Source of the DNA: Novosphingobium resinovorum
Lineage (GTDB): Bacteria; Pseudomonadota; Alphaproteobacteria; Sphingomonadales; Sphingomonadaceae
Assembly: GCF_001742225.1 (NCBI RefSeq)
Contig: NZ_CP017075.1
Span: 1-64,000 of the forward strand
Length of the DNA: 64,000 nucleotides
Direction of reading: 5' to 3'
Below are positions 9,247 through 18,250 of the stretch, piece after piece. Position 1 is the stretch's first letter; each line of letters begins with the position of its first letter. The translations under genes and the position numbers were made by a program. Below the pieces are notes generated by a model that had not been told where the DNA came from, did not search any database, and saw only the letters and a list, made by a program, of their open reading frames with translations.

Positions 9247-11465
9247 TCGCACGAACCTTTTTTCTCGGCGCTGCGCTGGCCGCGCTGACTCCGCTGCCCG
9301 CATTCGCGGCGACACCCGCAGACGACGCCCATCCCGTCCTGACCGACTCCGCCGCACTCTCGGGCCTCGGCGCGCAGGCAGAGCGCTATCCGCTGTTCGC
9401 CGCCGAACTGGCGCGCGTGCGCAAATCGGTGGATGCGGCGATGAAGGCGGGGATCGACGTGCCGGTGCCCAGGGACCCGGGCGGCGGCGCCACCCACGAA
9501 CAGCACAAGCGCAACTACATGGCGCTCTACGGCGCCGGGCTGCTCTACCGCGTGACGGGCGAGCGGCGCTACGTCGATTACGCGCGCGACATCCTGCTGG
9601 CCTATGCGAAGCTCTATCCCGGTCTCGGCCCGCACCCCGCAGCTGCGAACGAGGCGGCAGGCCGTCTGTTCTGGCAGAGCCTCAACGATTCCGTATGGCT
9701 GGTCTACGGCATCCAGGGCTACGATGCGGTGCGCGATGCGCTGACCCCGCAGGACCGCAGGACGATCGACGAACAGGTGTTCCGCCGGATGGCGACGTTC
9801 CTGTCCACCGGCTCGCCCAAAGTCTTCGACCGCATCCACAACCATGCGACATGGGCCAATGCCGGGGTCGGCATGACCGGTTACGTGCTGCGCGATCAGG
9901 ACCTCGTCGACAAGGCGCTGAAGGGTCTCGACAAGAGCGGCAAGGCCGGGTTCCTGCGCCAGCTGGACCTGCTGTTCTCGCCCGACGGCTATTATGCGGA
10001 AGGGCCGTACTACCAGCGCTACGCTCTGCAGCCTTTCGTGATCTTCGCCGCCGCGATCGACGCCAACGAGCCGCGGCGCCGCATCTTCGAGTACCGCGAC
10101 GGCGTGGTCCTCAAGGCGATCCGCACCTCGATCCAGTCGACGTACGACGGCTATTTCTTCCCCTTCAATGACGCCATGCCGGACAAGAGCCTCAAGACCG
10201 AGGAACTCTATCAGGCGGTGGCGATCGGCTATGCCAAGACCCACGATCCGGCACTGCTCTCCATCGCGCAGTGGCAGGGGCGCACGGTCCTGACGCCCAA
10301 GGGCCTCGAAGTGGCGCGCGATCTGGCGGCGGGCAAGGCAAAGCCGTTCCCTTTCGCTTCGGTGCTGCTGCGCGATGGGCCGGATGGTAATGACGGCGGC
10401 ATCGCCGTGCTGCGCGACGGGGCTGGTGCCAAGGATCAGGTGCTCGTCGCCAAGAACACTGCGCAGGGCATGGGCCATGGCCATTTCGACCGGCTGAACT
10501 GGATTCTCTACGACAACGGGCAGGCGATCGTCACCGATTATGGCGCGGCGCGCTTCCTCAATATCGAGGCCAAGGACGGCGGGCGCTACCTGCCCGAGAA
10601 CGAAAGCTGGGCCAAGCAGACCGTAGCGCACAACACGCTGGTGGTGGACGAGGGCAGCCAGTTCGGCGCCGACTGGAAAAGCGCGACGGCCACCCCGCGC
10701 CAGCTGTGGTTCAACGGCGAAGGCCCGGCGAAGGCTTCCATCGCCGAGATGGCGGGCGCTTATCCGGGCGTCACGTTCCGCCGCGCGCTGGTGCAACTGA
10801 GCGTGGAGGGCGCGAAAAGCCCGCTGGTGCTCGATCTTTTGCGCGTGAACGGCGGCAAGGCGGCGCGCTACGACCTGCCGCTGCACTATGCCGGCCACCT
10901 GATCGACACCGGCTTTGCGCTGAAGTCCAACCTCACCGCCCGCCCGGTGCTGGGCAAGGCGAACGGCTATCAGCACATGTGGGTCGATGCGACCGGGACG
11001 CCGGGCGCGGATGACGGTGTCGTCACCTGGATCGAGGACGGCCGGTTCTATAGCTACCGCGTCGCCACGCCGGGCGTGACGATGATCCTGGGCGAAAGCG
11101 GCGCCAACGACCCGCGCTTCAACCTGCGGCGAGAGCCCTTCATCGTGCAGCGGCTGGACGGTGCGCGCGATGCGGCCTTCGTCAGCCTGCTGGAGCCGCA
11201 TGGTCGCTACGATGCCTCGGCGGAGACCACCACCGGCAGCGAAAGCGCCGTGCGCAGCTTAACGCACCGCCGCGAGGGCGACGTCGACGTGGTGACGATC
11301 GGCTGGCGCAGCGGCGCCTCCACGGTGGTCGCGGTGTCCGAGGATACCGATCCCGCCCATGCCCATTCGCTGCAGCTGGGAGCCACTGCGCAGAGCTGGA
11401 AGGGGCCGGTCGGCCGCTTTGATCTGCCCAAGCCCGGCCCCAAGACTGGAGGCAAATCCAAGTGA
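9243..11465 (+). CDS. PL17 (heparinase II/III-like) oligo-alginate lyase
   Basis: Family 17 exo-type oligoalginate lyase that would convert alginate oligomers to the monomer DEH. The product is 740 residues with a clear signal peptide (MIARTFFLGAALAAL...AFA-ATP), an alpha/alpha-toroid N-terminal domain and a heparinase II/III C-terminal beta-sheet domain. Visible catalytic candidates are Asn200-His201 (IHNHATW), Tyr256/Tyr257 (AEGPYYQRYA) and His412/His414 (GMGHGHFDRLN). These sit at nearly the same positions as Asn201/His202/Tyr258/His415 of Alg17c. It is coupled to PL6 by an ATGA overlap and to the transporter gene by a GTGA overlap. The PL6-PL17 pairing is what identifies alginate, rather than pectin or a glycosaminoglycan, as the substrate. 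Confidence 0.92.
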   Translation: MIARTFFLGAALAALTPLPAFAATPADDAHPVLTDSAALSGLGAQAERYPLFAAELARVRKSVDAAMKAGIDVPVPRDPGGGATHEQHKRNYMALYGAGLLYRVTGERRYVDYARDILLAYAKLYPGLGPHPAAANEAAGRLFWQSLNDSVWLVYGIQGYDAVRDALTPQDRRTIDEQVFRRMATFLSTGSPKVFDRIHNHATWANAGVGMTGYVLRDQDLVDKALKGLDKSGKAGFLRQLDLLFSPDGYYAEGPYYQRYALQPFVIFAAAIDANEPRRRIFEYRDGVVLKAIRTSIQSTYDGYFFPFNDAMPDKSLKTEELYQAVAIGYAKTHDPALLSIAQWQGRTVLTPKGLEVARDLAAGKAKPFPFASVLLRDGPDGNDGGIAVLRDGAGAKDQVLVAKNTAQGMGHGHFDRLNWILYDNGQAIVTDYGAARFLNIEAKDGGRYLPENESWAKQTVAHNTLVVDEGSQFGADWKSATATPRQLWFNGEGPAKASIAEMAGAYPGVTFRRALVQLSVEGAKSPLVLDLLRVNGGKAARYDLPLHYAGHLIDTGFALKSNLTARPVLGKANGYQHMWVDATGTPGADDGVVTWIEDGRFYSYRVATPGVTMILGESGANDPRFNLRREPFIVQRLDGARDAAFVSLLEPHGRYDASAETTTGSESAVRSLTHRREGDVDVVTIGWRSGASTVVAVSEDTDPAHAHSLQLGATAQSWKGPVGRFDLPKPGPKTGGKSK

Positions 11466-12739
11466 GGAACCTGCGCTGGATGGTCATCGGCCTGATCGGG
11501 CTGGCGACCGTCATCAACTATATCGACCGCAATGCGCTGGCGGTGATGTGGCCTGCCGTCTCGAAGGAGATCGGCGCGGACAAGTCCGACTATGCGCTGC
11601 TGGTGACGGTGTTCATGCTGGCCTACGCCTTCGGGCAATCGGCGTTCGGCAAGATCTTCGACGTGATCGGGACGCGGCTGGGTTTCGCCGTCTCCATCCT
11701 GTTCTGGTCGCTCTCGATCGGGGCGCATGCGCTGGTGCGCTCGCTCGGCCTGCTGGCGCTGCTGCGCGTGACGCTGGGCGTCAGCGAGGCGGGCAACTGG
11801 CCCGGCGCGGCCAAGGCCAATGCGCTGTGGTTCCCGCAGAAGGAGCGCGCGCTGGCGCAGGGTGTGTTCAACGCGGGTGCGTCGCTGGGGGCGATCGTCT
11901 CCGCGCCGCTGGTGGCTCTGCTGTTCACCGCGTTCGGCTGGCGCGCGACGTTTCTGGCGATCGGCGTGCTCGGGCTGCTGTGGCTGGTGCCCTGGCTGCT
12001 GCTCTACCGCGCCGACCCGGACAGCAACCCATGGCTCACCAAAGCCGAGCGCGAACATATCCTGGGCACCGGCGAGGCGCAGGCCGTCCGGCCGGCAGGC
12101 TATGCTCCCGGCTGGGCGCAGATGCTGCGCCACCGGCAGAGCTGGGCGATCATCGTCAGCCGCTTCTTCCTCGATCCGGTCTGGTGGCTGTTCGTCTCGT
12201 GGCTCCCGATCTATCTGGCCGAGACCTTCGGCTTCGACGTCCAGCAGATCGGCCTGTTCGCCTGGGTCCCGTTCGTCGGCGCGATGGCGGGGAGCCTGAC
12301 GGGCGGCTGGCTGTCCGGTGCGCTGATCGCGCGCGGGCGGACGGTGAACTTCGCGCGCAAGTGCGCGATCACGCTTGGCGGGCTCATCATGCTGCCGCCG
12401 CTGCTGCTGACCATGCACGCCGCCAGCCCGCTCTATGCGGTGTTGCTGATCGCGGTGATCCTGTTCGGCTTCCAGATGGCGATCAACAACATCCAGACCC
12501 TGCCTGCCGATTACTTCGCGGGCGGCACGGTCGGCTCGCTGGCGGGGCTGGGCGGCACGGCGGCAGTGGCGGGCACGCTCGTCACCACCTGGCTGGTGCC
12601 GGTCATGACCAAGACCAGCTACGCCCCGATCTTCGCGCTGGCCGCCGCGCTGGTGCCGCTTTCCCTCCTTTGCATCTGGCTGCTGGGCGGCCGGATCGAA
12701 CCCCTCACTCCCCCGAACACTTCTCAAGACAAGGGCTGA
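11462..12739 (+). CDS. MFS transporter, uronate (ACS family) type
   Basis: Inner-membrane proton-coupled carrier of the anion:cation symporter family, which includes hexuronate transporters such as ExuT. The product is 425 residues with about 12 hydrophobic segments. The first has the family pattern INYIDRNALAVMWP. The cytoplasmic loop after the second segment carries FGKIFDVIGTRLGF, and SEAGNWPGAAKA matches the ACS signature region. Given the lyases upstream and the reductase downstream, the cargo is most likely the unsaturated monouronate DEH, although this cannot be read from sequence. The start is a GTG at 11462 overlapping the PL17 stop. Four bases separate its stop from the SDR start, so this is one operon. 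Confidence 0.88.
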   Translation: MRNLRWMVIGLIGLATVINYIDRNALAVMWPAVSKEIGADKSDYALLVTVFMLAYAFGQSAFGKIFDVIGTRLGFAVSILFWSLSIGAHALVRSLGLLALLRVTLGVSEAGNWPGAAKANALWFPQKERALAQGVFNAGASLGAIVSAPLVALLFTAFGWRATFLAIGVLGLLWLVPWLLLYRADPDSNPWLTKAEREHILGTGEAQAVRPAGYAPGWAQMLRHRQSWAIIVSRFFLDPVWWLFVSWLPIYLAETFGFDVQQIGLFAWVPFVGAMAGSLTGGWLSGALIARGRTVNFARKCAITLGGLIMLPPLLLTMHAASPLYAVLLIAVILFGFQMAINNIQTLPADYFAGGTVGSLAGLGGTAAVAGTLVTTWLVPVMTKTSYAPIFALAAALVPLSLLCIWLLGGRIEPLTPPNTSQDKG

Positions 12740-12743
12740 ATCC

Positions 12744-13493
12744 ATGCGTTTCAAGGACAAGACCGTCATCGTCACCGGCGGTGGCCGTGACATCGGCAAA
12801 TCGGTGTCGAAGCACCTCGCCCGTGAGGGCGCGAAAGTCGTCATCAACTACCGCAGCAACCGCGAGGAAGCCGAGCGCACGCTTGCCGAGATCGAGGCCG
12901 AGGGCGGCTCCGGCCTGATCCACCAGGCCGACGTCGCCAGCGCGCAGGATGTCGCGGGGCTGGTCGCGGCCACCGTCGAGGCATTCGGCGGCATCGATTT
13001 CGTCGTCAACCTTGCGGGCGGCATGGTCGCGCGCAAGACGCTGGCGGAGATGGACGAGGCGTTCTTCGACCATGTGATGGACCTCAACCTCAAGTCCGCC
13101 TTCCTCGTCACCAAGGCCGCGTTGCCGCACCTCTCCAAGGGCAGCGCGATCGTCAACGTGGCCTCGCTGGCGGGGCGTGATGGCGGCGGCCCGGGCGCGA
13201 GCGTCTATGCCACCTCCAAGGGCGCGCTGATGACGCTGACGCGCAGCTGGGCGAAGGAGCTGGGGCCGCAGGGCATCCGCGTCAACGCCGTGTGCCCGGG
13301 CCTGATCGGCACCAGCTTCCACGACATCTTCTCCAAGCCCGAGGGCCGCGCCGCCACTGCGAACAACACCCCGCTGCGCCGCGAAGGCCACCCCGACGAA
13401 GTGGCGAGCGCGATCGGTTTCCTGCTGTCCGAAGAGGCTGCGTTCCTGACCGGCGTGAACCTCGACATCAACGGCGGCCTGGCCTTTTCCTGA
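12744..13493 (+). CDS. SDR oxidoreductase, probable DEH reductase
   Basis: Classical short-chain dehydrogenase/reductase of 249 residues. The cofactor motif TGGGRDIG is at 11-18, the catalytic Ser in NVASLAG and the Tyr/Lys in YATSKGA. In alginate-degrading sphingomonads an SDR reduces DEH (4-deoxy-L-erythro-5-hexoseulose uronate) to 2-keto-3-deoxygluconate, which KDG kinase then phosphorylates. Its position between the uronate transporter and the rest of the locus, and the presence of kdgK downstream, support that role. The substrate assignment is by context, since the fold alone does not fix it. A start preceded by AAGGG (12732-12736) is good. The spacing of 4 bp from the transporter and 14 bp to the esterase implies co-transcription. 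Confidence 0.85.
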   Translation: MRFKDKTVIVTGGGRDIGKSVSKHLAREGAKVVINYRSNREEAERTLAEIEAEGGSGLIHQADVASAQDVAGLVAATVEAFGGIDFVVNLAGGMVARKTLAEMDEAFFDHVMDLNLKSAFLVTKAALPHLSKGSAIVNVASLAGRDGGGPGASVYATSKGALMTLTRSWAKELGPQGIRVNAVCPGLIGTSFHDIFSKPEGRAATANNTPLRREGHPDEVASAIGFLLSEEAAFLTGVNLDINGGLAFS

Positions 13494-13507
13494 AGGGAAA
13501 CAAGAGG

Positions 13508-14398
13508 ATGACACGTAAGGCATGGGTGGCCGCGGCAATCGCCGCGGCCCTGATGGGGACGGGCGCAGGCACGAGCGCGTGGGCGCAGGACGCGAACACG
13601 TCGAAGGGGCGCACCGTACGCACCGACGCGGAGAAGCTGGCGGCCGACAAGATCGTGCTGGTCGGCGATTCCACGATGGCGCCGATGAGCGGCTGGGCCT
13701 CGATGTTCTGCGCCCATCACGTGAAATCTTCCACCGCCTGCCTCAATCTGGGGCGCGGCGGTCGCTCCACGCGCAGCTACCGGCAGGAGGGATCGTGGGA
13801 TCTCGCCCTCGCCGAAGCGCGCGTGCCGGGCTACCGCCGCACTTTCGTGCTGATCCAGTTCGGCCACAACGACCAGTCCTCCGTGGCGGAACGCTGGACC
13901 GAGATGGACAGCGAGTTCCCCGCCAATTTGCGCCGCATGGTGGAGGACGTCCGCCAGGCCGGGGCCGTGCCGGTGCTGCTCACCCCGCTGACCCGGCGAG
14001 ACTTCGTGAAGGGGCGGCTGAACAACACGCTGGAGCCGTGGGCAGCGAAAGTCCGCGCCGTCGCCGCCGCGCTCAAGGTGCCGCTGGTGGACCTCAACGC
14101 GGCCAGTGCGGCGGCGGTTCAGGAGATGGGGCCGGTGCGATCGATGGCATTGGCGCAAACGGCACCCAACGGCACTGAACGACACCAAGCGGGTACAGGA
14201 ACCACCCTCAAGGCGCGCCCGGCGGCCGAAGCACGGCTCCCCGACGTGCCGACCACGCCCGACGGACCGCGCGGCCAGTTCCAGCGCAAGTTCGACTACA
14301 CGCACCTCGGCGATGAGGGCGCGGAACTCTTCGCAGGCCTCGTCGCGCGCGATCTGGCGCGGGCTGTGCCGGAACTGCGGAGCCAGATCGCGCCCTGA
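13508..14398 (+). CDS. Secreted SGNH/GDSL esterase (CE12-like)
   Basis: Exported SGNH-hydrolase of 296 residues resembling rhamnogalacturonan acetylesterases (carbohydrate esterase family 12). The signal peptide is MTRKAWVAAAIAAAL...AWAQ-D. Block I is VGDSTMA (catalytic Ser), followed by the Gly block GRGGRSTRSY, block III FGHND and the C-terminal DYTH (Asp/His). A segment of about 45 residues rich in Thr/Pro/Arg precedes the Asp-His block and may be a loop insertion. The frame is open further upstream, but the start at 13508, after AAGAGG, gives the signal peptide and avoids overlap with the SDR. In this setting it may remove O-acetyl groups from acetylated alginate, an inference from context. 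It is the last gene of the first alginate operon. Confidence 0.82.
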   Translation: MTRKAWVAAAIAAALMGTGAGTSAWAQDANTSKGRTVRTDAEKLAADKIVLVGDSTMAPMSGWASMFCAHHVKSSTACLNLGRGGRSTRSYRQEGSWDLALAEARVPGYRRTFVLIQFGHNDQSSVAERWTEMDSEFPANLRRMVEDVRQAGAVPVLLTPLTRRDFVKGRLNNTLEPWAAKVRAVAAALKVPLVDLNAASAAAVQEMGPVRSMALAQTAPNGTERHQAGTGTTLKARPAAEARLPDVPTTPDGPRGQFQRKFDYTHLGDEGAELFAGLVARDLARAVPELRSQIAP

Positions 14399-14410
14399 GT
14401 TCGATATGAG

Positions 14411-14453
14411 TTCATACCAGTTTGACAAATTCATGTTTTCAAATTGGTATGAA
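14411..14453. promoter_or_regulatory. Large inverted repeat, putative GntR operator upstream of the alginate receptor
   Basis: TTCATACCAGTTTGA (14411-14425) and TCAAATTGGTATGAA (14439-14453) are inverted copies matching at 14 of 15 positions, separated by 13 bp. The half-site core ATACCAATT/AATTGGTAT also occurs at the PL6 start (7043-7053). The dyad lies between the esterase stop and the receptor start, about 70 bp upstream of the receptor. It has no T-tract, so an operator is more likely than a terminator. Confidence 0.6.
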
Positions 14454-14519
14454 ATAGTGGATTGACTGATAATTCGTAATTGGTCAGAAAATAATCAAAG
14501 ACCAAAGGGAAGAGGAATC

Positions 14520-17411
14520 ATGATGTCGCCTCACGATCGCGGCTCCGCTCGCGGCCATAGCCGCCGTACCATCCGTTTCTGCCTGCTGGCCGGTGTCGCC
14601 TTCGTCGCTGCCCCGGTTCTGGCGCAGGAAGCGCCGGCGCAGTCTGAGGCAACTCAGGCGCCGCAGGATTTCGGCGGCGCCTCGGCGCAGGACATCATCG
14701 TCACGGGCCTTCGGGAAACGCTCCAGACCTCCATCAACGAGAAGCGGCGCGAAACCGCGATCGTTGACTCGCTCTCGTCCACCGAGATCGGCGACCTCCC
14801 GGCGCTCTCGGTGGGCGAGGCGATCCAGACCATCACCGGCGCGACCACGCACCGCGAAAAGGGCGGCGCTTCGGAAATCTCGCTGCGCGGCCTCGGCTCG
14901 TTCCTCAGCAACACGACCTTCAACGGCCGCGATGCGTCCAACGGCAGCGGCGACCGCGCGGTGAACTTCAACCAGTTCCCGTCCGAACTCATCAACGGCA
15001 TCAAGATCTACAAGACCCAGCAGGCCGACCTCGTCGAAGGCGGCGTGGCGGGCACGATCGAACTGGGCACCATCCGCCCGCTTGCCTTCAAGAAGCGCCA
15101 CATCCAGCTGGACTTCAAGACCAACTACAGCCCTTATCAGGATCGCATCCGGGGCTCGAGCGCATGGGGCTGGCGCGGCACCGCCAGCTATGTCGACCAG
15201 TTCGACGCCGGCGCGCTGGGCGAGATCGGGATCGCGCTGGGCGTCCAGCGCAACAAGACCAACAACCCAGAAGAGACCTATGCCGCCAGCTCAACCTGGG
15301 TGGCGTGCAACCCCGGCCTCGCGGTGCCCAATGGCAACTGTTCGGAAGTGAGCCGCGAACAGGCGGCGGCCGGAACGCCCTTCGCGCTGGTCCCCAATGC
15401 CGCGACGTACCGCCAGATCAGCGAGAACGACAAGCGCGACGCGATCTTCGGGGCGATCCAGTGGCGGCCCAGTTCGACGCTCGATATCAACCTGGACGTC
15501 CAGTATTCCAAGCGCAACTACGCCGAGAACCGGCGCGACCTGAACCTGTCCGAAATGCGCTATGGCCTGAGCAACATCGCCTATGACGAGAACGGCGTCA
15601 TCACCCACCTCGAAGGGCGCACCTCGCTGGAAGCGGTGGGCACGCTGCTGGAGCGCGACGAGGAGTATCGCGGCGGCGGCTTCAACGTCGAATGGCGCCC
15701 CGCCGATCGGCTGACGATCAAGGCCGATGCCTCCTATTCGCGCACCGTGCGCACCGACGTGGAACGCTCGGTCCGCCTGCGCACCGACCCGCTCGACATC
15801 TACGGCAACCCCACCGCGATCAACAACCAGCGCGTCGGCTATATCTACGACGTGGCGCCGGGCAGCTATGCGCCGACGCTGACCATCGACCCGCGCTTCG
15901 ACGTCAACGACTATGCGCTGTTCAGCGATGACGCCCGCCTGCGCCGCGACGAACTGCAGCGCCGCAACCGGATCATCGCCGGTCGCCTCGATGCGACGTA
16001 CGAGATGGACGGCTTCCTGCGCAGCGTGGCGGCAGGCGCGCGCTGGACCGAACAGACCTATTCGGACTACGACGACCGCGTCGAGATCACGCAGGACAGC
16101 CGCGCGGTTGACCGCGACGTCAACCTGGCCTGCCGCACCACGTTCCCGCAGAGCGACTACCTCTCCAACGCGCCGGGCAACCAGTTGTCGAGCTGGGCGA
16201 CGTTCGATCCGGTCTGCCAGTTCCGCGAATACCTCGGCACCGAGGACCCGGGACGCAATGCCGATGTGCGCTCGGTCGCCAACCGCGACGTCACCGAGCG
16301 TACGCTCGCCGCCTACCTGATGGCGAACTACGAGAGTTCGCTGGGCGACATGCCGATCCGCGGCAACTTCGGCGTGCGGGCGGTGCAGACGCGCGTGACC
16401 TCGAACGGGCTGCGCAGCGACCTGCAGGTGGTCAACAACCCCGACGGCTCGATCCGCCTCGTCGACAGCGGCGTGTTCGACACGGTCACCATCAAGAGCA
16501 GGTCGACCCGTCTGCTGCCCAGCATCAACGCGATCTTCGAGCTGAAGCCCGACCTGCTGCTGCGCCTTGCCGGTTACCGCGCGATGTCGCGCCCTGCGCC
16601 CAGCGCGCTCGGCGCAGGCCGGACGATCCAGCTGGAGGACGGCACCAACTTCTCGTCGGTGGCCGATGCGATCAGCCTCATCACCGCCAACGGCTCGCCG
16701 CGCCTGAAGCCGCTGATGTCGTGGAACGCGGATGCCTCGCTGGAATACTATCTCAACAAGGATTCGCTGTTCTCGGCCACCGTCTACTACAAGCAGTTCA
16801 CCGGCGGCTTCATTCCGGTGGTGCTGAACGAGGATTACTCGATCGGCGGGCAGAACTACTCGATCCCGGTCGTCCAGACCCAGAACAGCACGCGCAAGAG
16901 CCGGGTCTACGGGCTGGAAGTGACGCTGGCGAACCGCTTCACCTGGCTGCCCGCGCCGTTCGACGGGCTTGGCGGCAAGGTCAGCTACAACTACGCCAAT
17001 TCCAATTTCAGGAACGAGGATATCCGCCTCGGCGCGGTATACGATCCGGAAACCGGCGAGACGACGCCGGGGATGATCCCGGCGGCGAACCTTTCGGGCT
17101 ATTCCAAGCACGTGGTTTCGGGGCAGCTGTACTATTCGCTCGGCAAGATGAACCTGTCGGCGATCTACAATTATCGCTCGAAGTATTATCAGGACTTCGT
17201 CGGCGGCAATTCACAACTGCGCTATGTGCGCGGGAACCAGACGCTGGACTTGCGCGCCTCCTACGACGTGACGCCCAATGTGCAGCTGCAGTTCCAGGCC
17301 GTGAACGTGTTCGACGAGCCCAAGATCACCGACATGCCGGTTCAGGGCAGCATCCGGCAGTACCACTATTACGGTTCGCGCTACTTCCTGGGCGTGCGCG
17401 CCAAGATCTGA
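14520..17411 (+). CDS. TonB-dependent receptor of the alginate locus
   Basis: Outer-membrane TonB-dependent receptor of 963 residues, of the large Caulobacter/sphingomonad oligosaccharide type. A basic N-terminus and signal peptide (…LLAGVAFVAAPVLAQ-E) precede a TonB-box-like DIIVTG. The plug follows with TSINEKRRE, LPALSVGEAIQTI, SEISLRGLG and VEGGVAGTIEL. The long barrel ends in the typical aromatic pattern YYGSRYFLGVRAKI. It probably imports alginate oligosaccharides for the lyases encoded upstream; its location between the lyase operon and the regulator/kinase pair is the evidence. Tandem ATGs at 14520 and 14523 leave the exact start open; AGGA upstream fits the second better. Its own promoter region carries the inverted repeat at 14411-14453. 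Confidence 0.92.
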   Translation: MMSPHDRGSARGHSRRTIRFCLLAGVAFVAAPVLAQEAPAQSEATQAPQDFGGASAQDIIVTGLRETLQTSINEKRRETAIVDSLSSTEIGDLPALSVGEAIQTITGATTHREKGGASEISLRGLGSFLSNTTFNGRDASNGSGDRAVNFNQFPSELINGIKIYKTQQADLVEGGVAGTIELGTIRPLAFKKRHIQLDFKTNYSPYQDRIRGSSAWGWRGTASYVDQFDAGALGEIGIALGVQRNKTNNPEETYAASSTWVACNPGLAVPNGNCSEVSREQAAAGTPFALVPNAATYRQISENDKRDAIFGAIQWRPSSTLDINLDVQYSKRNYAENRRDLNLSEMRYGLSNIAYDENGVITHLEGRTSLEAVGTLLERDEEYRGGGFNVEWRPADRLTIKADASYSRTVRTDVERSVRLRTDPLDIYGNPTAINNQRVGYIYDVAPGSYAPTLTIDPRFDVNDYALFSDDARLRRDELQRRNRIIAGRLDATYEMDGFLRSVAAGARWTEQTYSDYDDRVEITQDSRAVDRDVNLACRTTFPQSDYLSNAPGNQLSSWATFDPVCQFREYLGTEDPGRNADVRSVANRDVTERTLAAYLMANYESSLGDMPIRGNFGVRAVQTRVTSNGLRSDLQVVNNPDGSIRLVDSGVFDTVTIKSRSTRLLPSINAIFELKPDLLLRLAGYRAMSRPAPSALGAGRTIQLEDGTNFSSVADAISLITANGSPRLKPLMSWNADASLEYYLNKDSLFSATVYYKQFTGGFIPVVLNEDYSIGGQNYSIPVVQTQNSTRKSRVYGLEVTLANRFTWLPAPFDGLGGKVSYNYANSNFRNEDIRLGAVYDPETGETTPGMIPAANLSGYSKHVVSGQLYYSLGKMNLSAIYNYRSKYYQDFVGGNSQLRYVRGNQTLDLRASYDVTPNVQLQFQAVNVFDEPKITDMPVQGSIRQYHYYGSRYFLGVRAKI

Positions 17412-17509
17412 TGGCGGGATTGCCGGGGGCTGCAGGATTGGTCAGGCAATTGCCTAGCTTTGGCATGGAAGCTATGAGGCAGGCGTGACAACGAGAGAGA
17501 AGAATCGCC

Positions 17510-18250
17510 ATGGCTGACAGGTTGTTCCAGGGCATCGCCGACCAGATCGTGGCCCTGATCGACGAAGGCGTGTTCCCCCCCGGCACCCGCCTGCCCGGAG
17601 AGCGCGAACTGGCCGAGCGGTTCAACGTCAGCCGCGTGACCATCCGCGAGGCGGCGATCGCGCTGCAGGCGATCGGCGTGCTGCGGATCAAGACCGGCTC
17701 GGGTATCTACGTGGCCGACCGGGCCGACCGTGCCGACGACGTCCTGCCCGCCGTCAGCGCGCTGGAATTGACCGAGGCGCGCGCTCTTTTCGAATCCGAG
17801 GCGGCGGCGCTCGCGGCGCCGGTGATCTCGGACGAGACGCTGGCGAAGCTGGACGAACTGCTGGCGGCGATGGCGGTGGAGCAGGACGATGCGCGCTCCA
17901 CCGAGATCGACCGCGAGTTCCACATGACGATCGCCTCGGCATCGGGCAACGGTGCGATCACGCATGTCATCCGCACCTTGTGGCGGCTGCGCACCGAATT
18001 GCCCGAAGTTCGCCACACGCACGAAAGCGTCTGCCACCATGACGGCATGACCCGGCAGGACGAGCACGCCGCCGTCGTCGAGGCGCTGCGCCGCCACGAT
18101 CCGCAAGGCGCGCGCGTGGCGATGCGCCAGCACTTCCAGCGCCTGCTCGGCTCGATGCTGGATGCGACCGAGGAACGCGCGATCTCCGAGCTGCGCCGCA
18201 AGTCGCAGGAAAGCCGCGAACGCTTCCTGATGAGCGCCAAGATTGGCTGA
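17510..18250 (+). CDS. GntR/FadR-family transcriptional regulator of the alginate locus
   Basis: GntR-family repressor of 246 residues. The winged-helix N-terminus occupies residues about 1-70 (GIADQIVALIDEGVF, LPGERELAERFNVSRVTIREA, TGSGIYVAD). An FCD/FadR effector domain follows, with likely metal/ligand residues in EIDREFHMTIA and DEHAAVVEALRRHD. Related regulators sense KDG or other uronate products. It overlaps kdgK by one base (TGATG) and is probably co-transcribed with it. Candidate targets are the dyads at 7030-7053 and 14411-14453. A separate 12-bp palindrome AGGCAATTGCCT at 17444-17455 lies about 55 bp upstream of its own start and could serve autoregulation. A purine-rich GAGAGAAG precedes the ATG. 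Confidence 0.9.
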   Translation: MADRLFQGIADQIVALIDEGVFPPGTRLPGERELAERFNVSRVTIREAAIALQAIGVLRIKTGSGIYVADRADRADDVLPAVSALELTEARALFESEAAALAAPVISDETLAKLDELLAAMAVEQDDARSTEIDREFHMTIASASGNGAITHVIRTLWRLRTELPEVRHTHESVCHHDGMTRQDEHAAVVEALRRHDPQGARVAMRQHFQRLLGSMLDATEERAISELRRKSQESRERFLMSAKIG

